64,000 nt of DNA from Rhizobium sp. CSW-27 (GTDB taxonomy: Bacteria > Pseudomonadota > Alphaproteobacteria > Rhizobiales > Rhizobiaceae). Under the pieces are notes generated by a model that did no database searches, had not been told where the DNA came from, and was given only the letters and a program-made list of their open reading frames with translations. A program made the position numbers and the translations under genes. Positions 55,299 through 64,000 of this stretch are shown one piece after another; the stretch's first letter is position 1; each line of letters begins with the position of its first letter. The DNA lies in the NCBI RefSeq assembly GCF_018760785.1, contig NZ_JAHHZO010000005.1, positions 186,001 through 250,000 on the forward strand, read 5' to 3'.

Positions 55299-57518
55299 AT
55301 GGGAAAAGATTCGTCCGATCTCTTCGGCGCCCTGTTCGATGCGCCCCCGCTGGCCCGTGTGGTGTCTGTTCTGGTGCCCCTGCCGGTGCCGGAAGCCTAC
55401 AGCTATGCCGTGCCGGAGGGCATGGCGTTGGAGCCGGGTTCGGTCGTGCAGGTGCCGCTCGGTCCCCGCCAGGTGATCGGCGTCGTCTGGGACGGCGAGC
55501 CCGATCCGCGCCTCGATCCGAAGAAGCTGCGGCCGATCACCCAGGTCTTCGATTGCCCGCCGCTGACGCCGGAGATGCGCAGCTTCATCGACTGGGTGGC
55601 CGCCTACACGCTCTCGCCGCCCGGCCTTGTGGCGCGCATGGCCGTCAGGGCACCGGCCGCGCTCGAACCGGAGCCGATGGTGGAGGCGCTGCGCTATCGC
55701 GGCGGCGAGCCGGAGCGGATGACGCCGGCCCGCGCCCGCGTGCTCGATCTGGTGCGCGACGAAGTGCCGTTCACCCGCAGCGGCCTGTCGCATGCGGCGG
55801 GCGTGTCGCTCAGCGTCATCGACGGCATGGTGAAGCAGGGCCTGTTCGAGACGGTCTTCCTGCCGCCGCCACCGGTCGTCGCCCGGCCCGATCCCGATTA
55901 CACTGCGCCACGCATCGAAGGGCCGCAGAAACAGGCAGCCTCGGAAATTGTCGAGGCCATGCAGGCCGGAGGCTTTTCCGCCTCCCTCATCGATGGCGTC
56001 ACCGGTTCCGGCAAGACGGAGGTCTATTTCGAGGCGATCGCGCAAGCCTTGCGCCAGGGCCGGCAGGTGCTGATCCTCTTGCCGGAAATCGCGCTGACGG
56101 CGAGCTTTCTCGAGCGCTTCCAGGATCGTTTCGGCGCAAAGCCTGCCGAATGGCATTCGGATCTCGCCCCCCGCATGCGCGAAAAGGTCTGGCGCGGCGT
56201 CGTCACCGGCGAGGTGCGGGTCGTGGCCGGCGCACGCTCGGCGCTGTTTCTCCCCTTCGAGGAGCTTGGCCTCATCATCGTCGACGAGGAACACGATCCG
56301 GCCTACAAGCAGGAAGACCGCGTCTTCTACAATGCCCGCGACATGGCTGTGGTGCGCGCGCGCATCGGCCAGTTTCCCGTCGTGCTGGTCTCGGCCACGC
56401 CTTCGGTCGAAAGTCAGGTCAACGGGCTCAGCGGGCGTTATCATCTGGTGCATCTGCCGACGCGCTTCGGCGAGGCGGCAATGCCCGACCTGCACCTCAT
56501 CGACATGCGCCGGCATCCGCCGGAACGCGGCGGCTTTCTGTCGCCGGTCATGCTGAGGGCGGTCAAGAAGACCATCGAGAAGGGGCAGCAGGCGCTGCTC
56601 TTCCTCAACCGGCGCGGCTATGCGCCGTTGACGCTCTGCCGCGTCTGCGGCCACCGTTTCCAGTGCCCGCAATGCTCCAGCTGGCTTGTGGAGCACCGCT
56701 TCAAGGACCAGATCCAGTGCCATCAATGCGGCTATGCGGAAAAGACGCCGGAAGCCTGCCCGGAATGCGGCACCTTTGACCATCTGGTCGCCTGCGGGCC
56801 GGGCGTTGAGCGTATTGCCGAAGAGGTGGAAAAGCATTTTCCCGAAGCGCGCACCATCGTCATGTCGTCCGATCTGCTCGGCGGCGTCAAGCGCATGCGC
56901 CTCGAACTGGAGGCGATCGCCAAGGGGGAGGCGGACATCGTCATCGGCACGCAGCTGGTCGCCAAGGGCCATAACTTCCCGCTGATGACGCTGGTCGGCA
57001 TCGTCGATGCCGATCTCGGGCTGGCGAACGGCGATCCGCGCGCGGCCGAGCGCACCTTCCAGCTGCTGAGCCAGGTCACCGGGCGCGCCGGCCGCACCGG
57101 CCTGAAGAGCCACGGCCTGCTGCAGACCTATCAGCCGCAGCATCCGGTCATGCAGGCGATCGTCTCCGGCGATGCCTCCGCCTTCTACGAGCGCGAGATC
57201 GGCGAGCGGGAGAAGGCGCTTCTGCCGCCGTTCGGGCGTCTGGCCTCGATCATCGTCTCGGCCGATACCCGTGTCGATGCCGAAACCCATGCACGGGGTC
57301 TGCGTGCCGCCGCGCCGAAAGTGTCCGGCATCACGGTTCTGGGCCCGGCAGAAGCGCCGCTGGCGCTGGTGCGCGGCCGCCACCGCTTCCGCCTTCTCGT
57401 GCACGGGCGCCGCAACAGCGACATGCAGGCCTACCTGCGCAGCATGCTGGCCGCCGGGCCGAAGGTGCGCGGCACGGTGCATGTGCAGCTGGACGTCGAT
57501 CCGCAAAGCTTTCTTTGA
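55299..57518 (+). CDS. priA: primosomal protein N' (PriA helicase)
   Basis: Replication-restart helicase of 739 residues that reloads DnaB at stalled forks. Order: 3'-DNA-binding domain, winged helix (about 135-190), helicase with GVTGSGKTEVY (Walker A), IIVDEEHD, VSATPSVES, the zinc module with CRVCGHRFQCPQC, CHQCGYAEKTPEACPECG, then motif VI ITGRAGRTG-like QVTGRAGRTG and the C-terminal domain. ATG 55299 gives the usual start MGKDSSDLFG. Confidence 0.95.
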   Translation: MGKDSSDLFGALFDAPPLARVVSVLVPLPVPEAYSYAVPEGMALEPGSVVQVPLGPRQVIGVVWDGEPDPRLDPKKLRPITQVFDCPPLTPEMRSFIDWVAAYTLSPPGLVARMAVRAPAALEPEPMVEALRYRGGEPERMTPARARVLDLVRDEVPFTRSGLSHAAGVSLSVIDGMVKQGLFETVFLPPPPVVARPDPDYTAPRIEGPQKQAASEIVEAMQAGGFSASLIDGVTGSGKTEVYFEAIAQALRQGRQVLILLPEIALTASFLERFQDRFGAKPAEWHSDLAPRMREKVWRGVVTGEVRVVAGARSALFLPFEELGLIIVDEEHDPAYKQEDRVFYNARDMAVVRARIGQFPVVLVSATPSVESQVNGLSGRYHLVHLPTRFGEAAMPDLHLIDMRRHPPERGGFLSPVMLRAVKKTIEKGQQALLFLNRRGYAPLTLCRVCGHRFQCPQCSSWLVEHRFKDQIQCHQCGYAEKTPEACPECGTFDHLVACGPGVERIAEEVEKHFPEARTIVMSSDLLGGVKRMRLELEAIAKGEADIVIGTQLVAKGHNFPLMTLVGIVDADLGLANGDPRAAERTFQLLSQVTGRAGRTGLKSHGLLQTYQPQHPVMQAIVSGDASAFYEREIGEREKALLPPFGRLASIIVSADTRVDAETHARGLRAAAPKVSGITVLGPAEAPLALVRGRHRFRLLVHGRRNSDMQAYLRSMLAAGPKVRGTVHVQLDVDPQSFL

Positions 57519-57584
57519 TGCGGCTGCCTTGATCTTGGCAGCCCTTGCCCTTGACTTGCCTTTATTCCGAATCAGGAGCCGGCC

Positions 57585-57977
57585 ATGGAACTTTACTTTC
57601 CCGCAGAACGCCCCGAACAGCTTGCCTTCATCGCCGCCGCCCTCGTCGCTCTCATTGGCCTGCTTGTCCTCATCCTGCCCGGCAGGGCGCTGAAACTCGC
57701 GGGCTTTGCCGTGGGCGAAATCACCGCCAGCGGCTATGGCGCGACGCGCGCCACCGGCGGCCTGCATCTTGGCCTCGGCCTTTCCGCCCTGTTTCTGGCG
57801 CAGGACTGGACCTATCTGACACTGGGTGCTGCACTGCTTTCGGCCGCCTTCGGCCGCCTCGTTTCCCTCTTTGCGGACCGCGGTTTCACGCCGCACAATA
57901 TCGCATTTTTGCTGCTTGAGGTTGTGCTTGGCGCATTGCCTCTCGGCTATGTCCTGGGCTACCTCTCCGGGCTGTAG
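57585..57977 (+). CDS. DUF4345-like small membrane protein
   Basis: A 130-residue protein with four hydrophobic helices (about 15-35, 55-78, 84-105, 108-128) and the family-like central motif ATGGLHLGLGLSALFL plus GRLVSLFADRGFTPHNIAF. Function unknown; the gene is often found between priA and the ATP synthase genes in rhizobia. Assignment rests on helix layout and the motif resemblance. Confidence 0.7.
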   Translation: MELYFPAERPEQLAFIAAALVALIGLLVLILPGRALKLAGFAVGEITASGYGATRATGGLHLGLGLSALFLAQDWTYLTLGAALLSAAFGRLVSLFADRGFTPHNIAFLLLEVVLGALPLGYVLGYLSGL

Positions 57978-58225
57978 GACGCAGGAGGGAGGCGTCCCGG
58001 GGGATTTCTTCGCAAAATGACATAAAATCGGTTCAAGCCCTTGCAGAGAAGGCTCTTTCCGCCGTCACGCGTGTTGCGAGTCCCAACATCCTATGCTAGA
58101 CGAACCGCGAATTTCGGAAAAAGACCGAAGCCCTTCTTCGGTACTGTTGAGAAAAAGAAGCAAATTCAAGCATTTGTCTGGGCTCCGAAAACAGGCCGAA
58201 TGCTTGGATGAAAATCAGGGAAATT
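57978..58225. other. intergenic region before the ATP synthase operon
   Basis: About 250 bp with no gene I would defend. It must hold the atpHAGDC promoter. TTGCGA (58073-58078) and TATGCT nearby are too close together (about 12 bases) for a standard sigma-70 promoter, so I do not assign one. Confidence 0.4.
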
Positions 58226-58792
58226 GTGCCCGTGGCAGACACATCCCAGCGGACTTCCGGCGTTGCCGACCGTTACGCCTCATCCCTCTTCGAGCTGTCG
58301 CTCGAAGCTGGTGCGATCGATCAGGTGCGCGCAGATCTTGACCGTTTTCAGGCAATGATCGACGAAAGCGACGACCTGAAGCGGTTGATCGCAAGCCCGG
58401 TCTTTTCGTCCGGCGATCAGGCCCGCGCCATTGCCGCCCTGTGCGACAAGGCCGGCATCAAGGGTCTCGTGGCCAATTTCCTCAAGGTTGTTGCGGGGAA
58501 CCGCCGCCTCTTCGCGCTGCCGGGCATGATCCGGGCCTATCGCGAAACCGTTGCTCGCCATCGCGGCGAAGTTACCGCCGAGGTCGTCTCGGCCCATGCG
58601 CTCTCTGCGGCGCAGGAAGAAGAACTGAAGTCGGCGCTGAATGGCGTAACGGGCAAGCAGGTCGCGGTTGACGTGACTGTCGACCCGTCGATCCTCGGTG
58701 GCCTGATCGTCAAGGTCGGCTCCCGTCAGATCGATACGTCTCTCCGCACCAAACTTTCCACCCTTAAGCTTGCACTGAAAGAGGTTGGCTGA
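58226..58792 (+). CDS. atpH: ATP synthase delta subunit
   Basis: Peripheral-stalk subunit linking F1 to Fo, 188 residues. [20 protein letters not shown] (about 14-33), [18 protein letters not shown] and the C-terminal [25 protein letters not shown] are diagnostic. The start is GTG 58226 (MPVADTS), with AGGG 5 nt upstream, giving the usual rhizobial length; an ATG at 58208 would add six residues. First gene of atpHAGDC; its TGA overlaps the atpA ATG by one base. Confidence 0.94.
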   Translation: MPVADTSQRTSGVADRYASSLFELSLEAGAIDQVRADLDRFQAMIDESDDLKRLIASPVFSSGDQARAIAALCDKAGIKGLVANFLKVVAGNRRLFALPGMIRAYRETVARHRGEVTAEVVSAHALSAAQEEELKSALNGVTGKQVAVDVTVDPSILGGLIVKVGSRQIDTSLRTKLSTLKLALKEVG

Positions 58793-60321
58793 TGGATATC
58801 CGCGCCGCGGAAATTTCCGCAATTCTCAAAGATCAAATCAAGAACTTCGGCCAGGAGGCTGAGGTTTCCGAAGTCGGCCAGGTGCTCTCCGTCGGTGACG
58901 GTATCGCCCGCGTCTATGGTCTGGACAATGTTCAGGCCGGCGAAATGGTCGAGTTCCCGGGTGGCATCCGCGGCATGGCGCTGAACCTCGAAGCCGACAA
59001 TGTCGGTGTGGTTATCTTCGGTTCCGACCGTGACATCAAGGAAGGCGACACCGTCAAGCGGACCGGCGCCATCGTGGACGTTCCGGTTGGTCCGGAACTG
59101 CTCGGCCGCGTTGTCGACGCGCTCGGCAATCCGATCGACGGCAAGGGCCCGATCAATGCAAGCCGCCGCGCCCGCGTTGACGTGAAGGCTCCGGGCATTA
59201 TCCCGCGCAAGTCGGTTCACGAGCCGATGTCGACCGGCCTCAAGGCCATCGACGCCCTCATCCCGGTTGGTCGTGGCCAGCGCGAGCTGGTCATCGGTGA
59301 CCGTCAGACCGGCAAGACCGCGATCATTCTCGACAGCTTCCTGAACCAGAAGCCGATCCACGAGAACGGCCCGGAAAACGACAAGCTGTTCTGCGTCTAC
59401 GTGGCCATCGGCCAGAAGCGCTCGACCGTTGCCCAGTTCGTGAAGGTTCTCGAAGAGCGCGGCGCGCTGCAGTATTCCATCGTGGTTGCTGCGACCGCCT
59501 CCGATCCGGCTCCGATGCAGTATCTCGCTCCGTTTGCCGGTTGCGCCATGGGCGAATACTTCCGCGACAACGGCCAGCACGCCCTGATCGCTTACGACGA
59601 CCTGTCGAAGCAGGCTGTTGCCTACCGCCAGATGTCGCTGCTGCTGCGCCGCCCGCCGGGCCGCGAAGCCTATCCGGGCGACGTCTTCTACCTGCACTCG
59701 CGTCTCCTCGAGCGCGCCGCAAAGCTCTCCGACGAGCGTGGCGCCGGTTCGCTGACGGCTCTGCCGGTCATCGAAACCCAGGGTAACGACGTTTCCGCCT
59801 TCATTCCGACCAACGTGATCTCGATCACCGATGGCCAGATCTTCCTCGAAACCGACCTGTTCTACCAGGGCATCCGCCCGGCCGTGAACGTTGGTCTGTC
59901 GGTTTCGCGCGTTGGTTCTGCCGCGCAGATCAAGGCCATGAAGCAGGTTGCAGGCTCCATCAAGGGCGAACTCGCGCAGTACCGCGAAATGGCGGCCTTC
60001 GCGCAGTTCGGCTCGGACCTTGACGCCTCCACGCAGCGCCTCCTGAACCGCGGTGCCCGCCTGACCGAACTCCTGAAGCAGCCGCAGTTCTCGCCGCTGA
60101 AGACGGAAGAACAGGTTTCGGTGATCTTCGCCGGCGTCAACGGCTACCTCGACAAGCTTCCGGTCGCTCAGGTCGGCAAGTTCGAACAGGGCCTGCTGAA
60201 CTACCTGCGTACCGAAGGCAAGGCCATCCTCGACGCGATCCGGACCGAAAAGCAGCTGTCGGATGATACCCGTGCAAAGCTGAAGTCGGCCCTGGACGCA
60301 TTCTCCAAGACCTTCGCCTGA
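58792..60321 (+). CDS. atpA: ATP synthase alpha subunit
   Basis: Non-catalytic nucleotide-binding F1 subunit, 509 residues. P-loop GDRQTGKTA (about 170-178), the [18 protein letters not shown]-terminal barrel, and [23 protein letters not shown] are present. Encoded in the F1 operon only: the Fo genes (atpIBEF) are elsewhere, as is normal in alphaproteobacteria. Confidence 0.97.
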   Translation: MDIRAAEISAILKDQIKNFGQEAEVSEVGQVLSVGDGIARVYGLDNVQAGEMVEFPGGIRGMALNLEADNVGVVIFGSDRDIKEGDTVKRTGAIVDVPVGPELLGRVVDALGNPIDGKGPINASRRARVDVKAPGIIPRKSVHEPMSTGLKAIDALIPVGRGQRELVIGDRQTGKTAIILDSFLNQKPIHENGPENDKLFCVYVAIGQKRSTVAQFVKVLEERGALQYSIVVAATASDPAPMQYLAPFAGCAMGEYFRDNGQHALIAYDDLSKQAVAYRQMSLLLRRPPGREAYPGDVFYLHSRLLERAAKLSDERGAGSLTALPVIETQGNDVSAFIPTNVISITDGQIFLETDLFYQGIRPAVNVGLSVSRVGSAAQIKAMKQVAGSIKGELAQYREMAAFAQFGSDLDASTQRLLNRGARLTELLKQPQFSPLKTEEQVSVIFAGVNGYLDKLPVAQVGKFEQGLLNYLRTEGKAILDAIRTEKQLSDDTRAKLKSALDAFSKTFA

Positions 60322-60348
60322 ACGGATAAGCTCAAGGACCGATAACGG

Positions 60349-61227
60349 ATGCCTTCACTTAAGGATCTGAAAAACCGGATCGCCTCCGTCAAGGCGACGC
60401 AGAAGATCACCAAGGCGATGAAAATGGTCGCCGCGGCGAAGCTGCGCCGTGCGCAGGAGGCGGCCGAAGCGGCGCGTCCTTATGCGGAACGGATGAACCG
60501 CGTTCTGGCCAGCCTCAGCGCTGCCAATGCTGAAAATGCAGAGGCACCGCTGCTCCTCAAGGGCACCGGCCAGAACCAGACCCACCTTCTGATCGTTGCG
60601 ACCGGCGAGCGCGGCCTGGCGGGGGGCTTCAACTCCTCGATCATCCGCCTCGCGCGGGACCATGCGCTGAAGCTCATCGCCGAAGGCAAGACCGTCAAGA
60701 TCCTGACCGTCGGCCGCAAGGGTAACGACATCCTGCGCCGTACCTTCCGCGAAAACATCGTGGATTACGTGACGTTCCGCGAAGTGAAGCAGCTCGGCTT
60801 CGTCAATGCCAGCGAGGTGGCGCAGAAGGTTCTGGCGCTGTTCAACGCCGGCGAATTCGACGTGGCCACCCTGTTCTACGCACGCTTCCAGTCGGTGATC
60901 TCGCAGATCGCCACGGCACAGCAGATCATCCCGGCCAAGTTCGACCAGGATGCGCAGGCGTCGTCGGCGGATGCGCTCTACGAATACGAGCCGAGCGAAC
61001 AGGAAATCCTGGAAGACCTGCTGCCGCGCAACATCGCGGTACAGATCTTCCGCGCGCTCCTTGAAAACAACGCTTCCTTCTACGGCGCGCAGATGTCCGC
61101 AATGGACAACGCGACCCGCAACGCCGGCGAGATGATCAACAAATTGACGCTGTCCTACAACCGTCAGCGTCAGGCGCAGATCACGAAGGAACTCATCGAA
61201 ATCATTTCGGGCGCGGAAGCGCTCTGA
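60349..61227 (+). CDS. atpG: ATP synthase gamma subunit
   Basis: Central rotor shaft of F1, 292 residues. N-terminal [36 protein letters not shown] forms one half of the coiled coil, and the C-terminal [35 protein letters not shown] the other half, with the Rossmann-like domain between. It includes the alphaproteobacterial insertion region around [19 protein letters not shown]. Confidence 0.97.
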   Translation: MPSLKDLKNRIASVKATQKITKAMKMVAAAKLRRAQEAAEAARPYAERMNRVLASLSAANAENAEAPLLLKGTGQNQTHLLIVATGERGLAGGFNSSIIRLARDHALKLIAEGKTVKILTVGRKGNDILRRTFRENIVDYVTFREVKQLGFVNASEVAQKVLALFNAGEFDVATLFYARFQSVISQIATAQQIIPAKFDQDAQASSADALYEYEPSEQEILEDLLPRNIAVQIFRALLENNASFYGAQMSAMDNATRNAGEMINKLTLSYNRQRQAQITKELIEIISGAEAL

Positions 61228-61248
61228 AGGCCCAGAGAAGAAGGGTAA

Positions 61249-62727
<1,479 letters not shown>

Positions 62728-62741
62728 TCTCAGACGGACCG

Positions 62742-62761
62742 GCGCCCGGGAAACCGGGCGC
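62742..62761 (+). promoter_or_regulatory. GAAA-tetraloop hairpin between atpD and atpC
   Basis: Arms GCGCCCGG (62742-62749) and CCGGGCGC (62754-62761) around the tetraloop GAAA, followed by TCTTCCTTT. It lies 14 bp after the atpD stop and 38 bp before the atpC start. A very stable RNA element that could lower atpC transcription or protect the upstream message, matching the lower need for epsilon. Confidence 0.65.
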
Positions 62762-62799
62762 TCTTCCTTTCCGCATAACGCCCAAAGAAGTGGACCGTC

Positions 62800-63207
62800 A
62801 TGGCCGACTCTTTCGAATTTGAACTGGTTTCGCCCGAACGCCTTCTCCTGTCGGAAAAGGTGACGGAAGTCGTGATCCCGGCGACGCTCGGTGAAATGAC
62901 CGTGATGGCGAAGCACGCGCCGACGATGACGACCATCAAGGCCGGCGTGGTCACTGTGAAGCTGGCTTCCGGTGGCGTGAAGAAGTACGTGGTGTTTGGC
63001 GGTTTCGCCGACATCCTGCCGACCGGCTGCACGCTGCTGGCCGAATCCGCCGTTCCGCAGGAAGAGGCCAATCGCGACCTGTTCCAGAAGCGGATCGACG
63101 CACTGCGCCAGGACATTTCCGATGCGCCGACCGACGAGCACCGCACCAAGCTGGAGCACATGCTCGGCGAACTCACGCATCTCAATCATTCGATCCTGCC
63201 CGCCTGA
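62800..63207 (+). CDS. atpC: ATP synthase epsilon subunit
   Basis: F1 epsilon subunit that couples the rotor and inhibits ATP hydrolysis, 135 residues. N-terminal beta-sandwich (FEFELVSPERLLLSEKVTEVVIPATLGEMTV, about 4-34; GGFADILPTGCTLLAE) and a C-terminal helical hairpin (about 90-135). Last gene of the operon, followed by a strong terminator. Confidence 0.95.
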   Translation: MADSFEFELVSPERLLLSEKVTEVVIPATLGEMTVMAKHAPTMTTIKAGVVTVKLASGGVKKYVVFGGFADILPTGCTLLAESAVPQEEANRDLFQKRIDALRQDISDAPTDEHRTKLEHMLGELTHLNHSILPA

Positions 63208-63231
63208 CCGGGCTCGCAGGACAGACGATCG

Positions 63232-63257
63232 AAGCCGGGTCTTGTGCCCGGCTTTTT
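63232..63257 (+). terminator. intrinsic terminator after atpC
   Basis: Arms AAGCCGGG (63232-63239) and CCCGGCTT (63247-63254) with a 7-base loop, ending in a T-run. Ends the atpHAGDC operon 25 bp after its last stop. Confidence 0.88.
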
Positions 63258-63353
63258 CGTGCCCGTATGAAGCCAGAGGTGGCCGATTCCTTATCCCTCT
63301 GGCTGACCGTCGTCCCGGCAGATCCTGGCGGGCTGTTCAAGCCCGCAATCGCG

Positions 63354-64000
63354 TCACCGCGCATCCGCAAGAACCATCGCCGACGCCTTTTCCGCCACCA
63401 TCATGGTCGGTGCGTTGATGTTGCCGGCGGTGATGTTGGGGAAGACCGAGGCGTCGGCGATCCGCAAGCCGCTCACACCATGCACCTTCAGCGAATGATC
63501 CACGACGCTCCCGCGTGAGTCCGGGCCCATCGCGCAGCTGCCGCAGAGATGATAGATCGAGCCGCTGTTGTCGCGGAAATAGTCGATGAGGGCGGCATCG
63601 TCCTGAACGGCCGGAGAGGGCGATACCTCTGCCTCCAGCCAGTCGCCAAGCGCCGGTGCGGTGGCGATGCGCCGCATCAGATGCATGCCCTGCAGTGCTT
63701 CCTCCACATCGCGATCGGCCGAAAGATAGCGCGGCGCAATGACGGGCGCCGTCGACGGGTCCGGTGAGGCAAGCCTGATCTCGCCGCGGCTTGCCGGCCG
63801 GCAGGCGCTGATCGCCATCAGGAAGCCGTGATAGGGCTCGGGCTTCAGGCCGGCCTTCGGGCTCACCGGAATGCGGTAGGAGAGGGGGTTGAAATAGAGC
63901 TGCAGATTGGGCCGCGCGGCCGCCTCGCTGCCGCGAAAGAAGCCGCCGGCCTGGTTGACGCTCATGGCAAAGGGCCCCTGGCGCGTCAGGAGATATCGGA
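63354..64000 (-). CDS. GMC family oxidoreductase, N-terminus beyond window
   Basis: C-terminal part (about 215 residues) of an FAD-dependent glucose-methanol-choline oxidoreductase, perhaps a choline or alcohol dehydrogenase. The frame is open to the window edge through YLLTRQGPFAMSVNQAGGFF, a conserved stretch of the family, then the substrate domain and the C-terminal signature: YHLCGSCAMG with the active-site His, and NITAGNINAPTMMVAEKA. The precise substrate needs the missing N-terminal half. Convergent with atpC. Confidence 0.87.
   Translation of the reverse strand, partial: RYLLTRQGPFAMSVNQAGGFFRGSEAAARPNLQLYFNPLSYRIPVSPKAGLKPEPYHGFLMAISACRPASRGEIRLASPDPSTAPVIAPRYLSADRDVEEALQGMHLMRRIATAPALGDWLEAEVSPSPAVQDDAALIDYFRDNSGSIYHLCGSCAMGPDSRGSVVDHSLKVHGVSGLRIADASVFPNITAGNINAPTMMVAEKASAMVLADAR

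Overview
The window is a gene-dense, GC-rich stretch of chromosome from an alphaproteobacterium, almost certainly a member of the Rhizobiaceae (Rhizobium/Agrobacterium-type). Four things support this: the split ATP synthase layout (atpHAGDC alone, without the Fo genes), the TCA block sdhCDAB ... mdh-sucCDAB ... lpdA, the alphaproteobacterial Mic60-like/HemY/HemD/HemC cluster, and an Omp19-type lipoprotein and an IalB-type protein like those of Brucella/Bartonella relatives. I see no rRNA, tRNA, insertion sequence, prophage or CRISPR array. Nearly all of it reads as core chromosome; the one clear accessory element is a parDE toxin-antitoxin pair at about 9.2-9.7 kb.

Layout. 1-9.1 kb: a YbbA/YbbP-type ABC system (permease cut by the window edge) divergent from tesA, then thpR, a pterin carbinolamine dehydratase, a DUF1232 membrane protein, an IalB-family secreted protein, rlmN-tenA, and a LysE exporter with an SDR on the minus strand. 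9.2-15.6 kb: parDE, argG, a MarR/Bcr-type efflux pair with a probable operator, a hypothetical protein and a large M3 peptidase. 15.7-23.6 kb: a three-gene ABC-2 exporter, typA, a GNAT, ppa, DUF167/YggT and an MFS transporter. 23.7-33.8 kb: a minus-strand run hemC-hemD-mic60-hemY-terB-GATase, divergent from tsaD-gpsA-yciI-EVE-methyltransferase.

34.0-51.3 kb is the central-metabolism core: sdhC-sdhD-sdhA-[family 25 glycosyltransferase]-sdhB, an Omp19-like lipoprotein, zapE, then mdh-sucC-sucD-sucA-sucB-[MAPEG, LysE, SDR]-lpdA. Together these encode succinate dehydrogenase, malate dehydrogenase, succinyl-CoA synthetase and the whole 2-oxoglutarate dehydrogenase complex. 51.4-64.0 kb: a cytochrome b561, a TraB/GumN protein, xerC, a lysophospholipid-type acyltransferase, priA, a DUF4345 protein, atpHAGDC and the end of a GMC oxidoreductase.

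The observations most worth following up are: the glycosyltransferase gene between sdhA and sdhB, overlapping sdhB; a methyltransferase whose conserved N-terminus appears to lie upstream of its first ATG, with only CTG available as a start; a perfect 13-bp-arm palindrome between zapE and mdh; a MarR operator candidate; and stable hairpins between sucD/sucA and atpD/atpC. I found nothing that I could defend as a wholly new multi-gene system.
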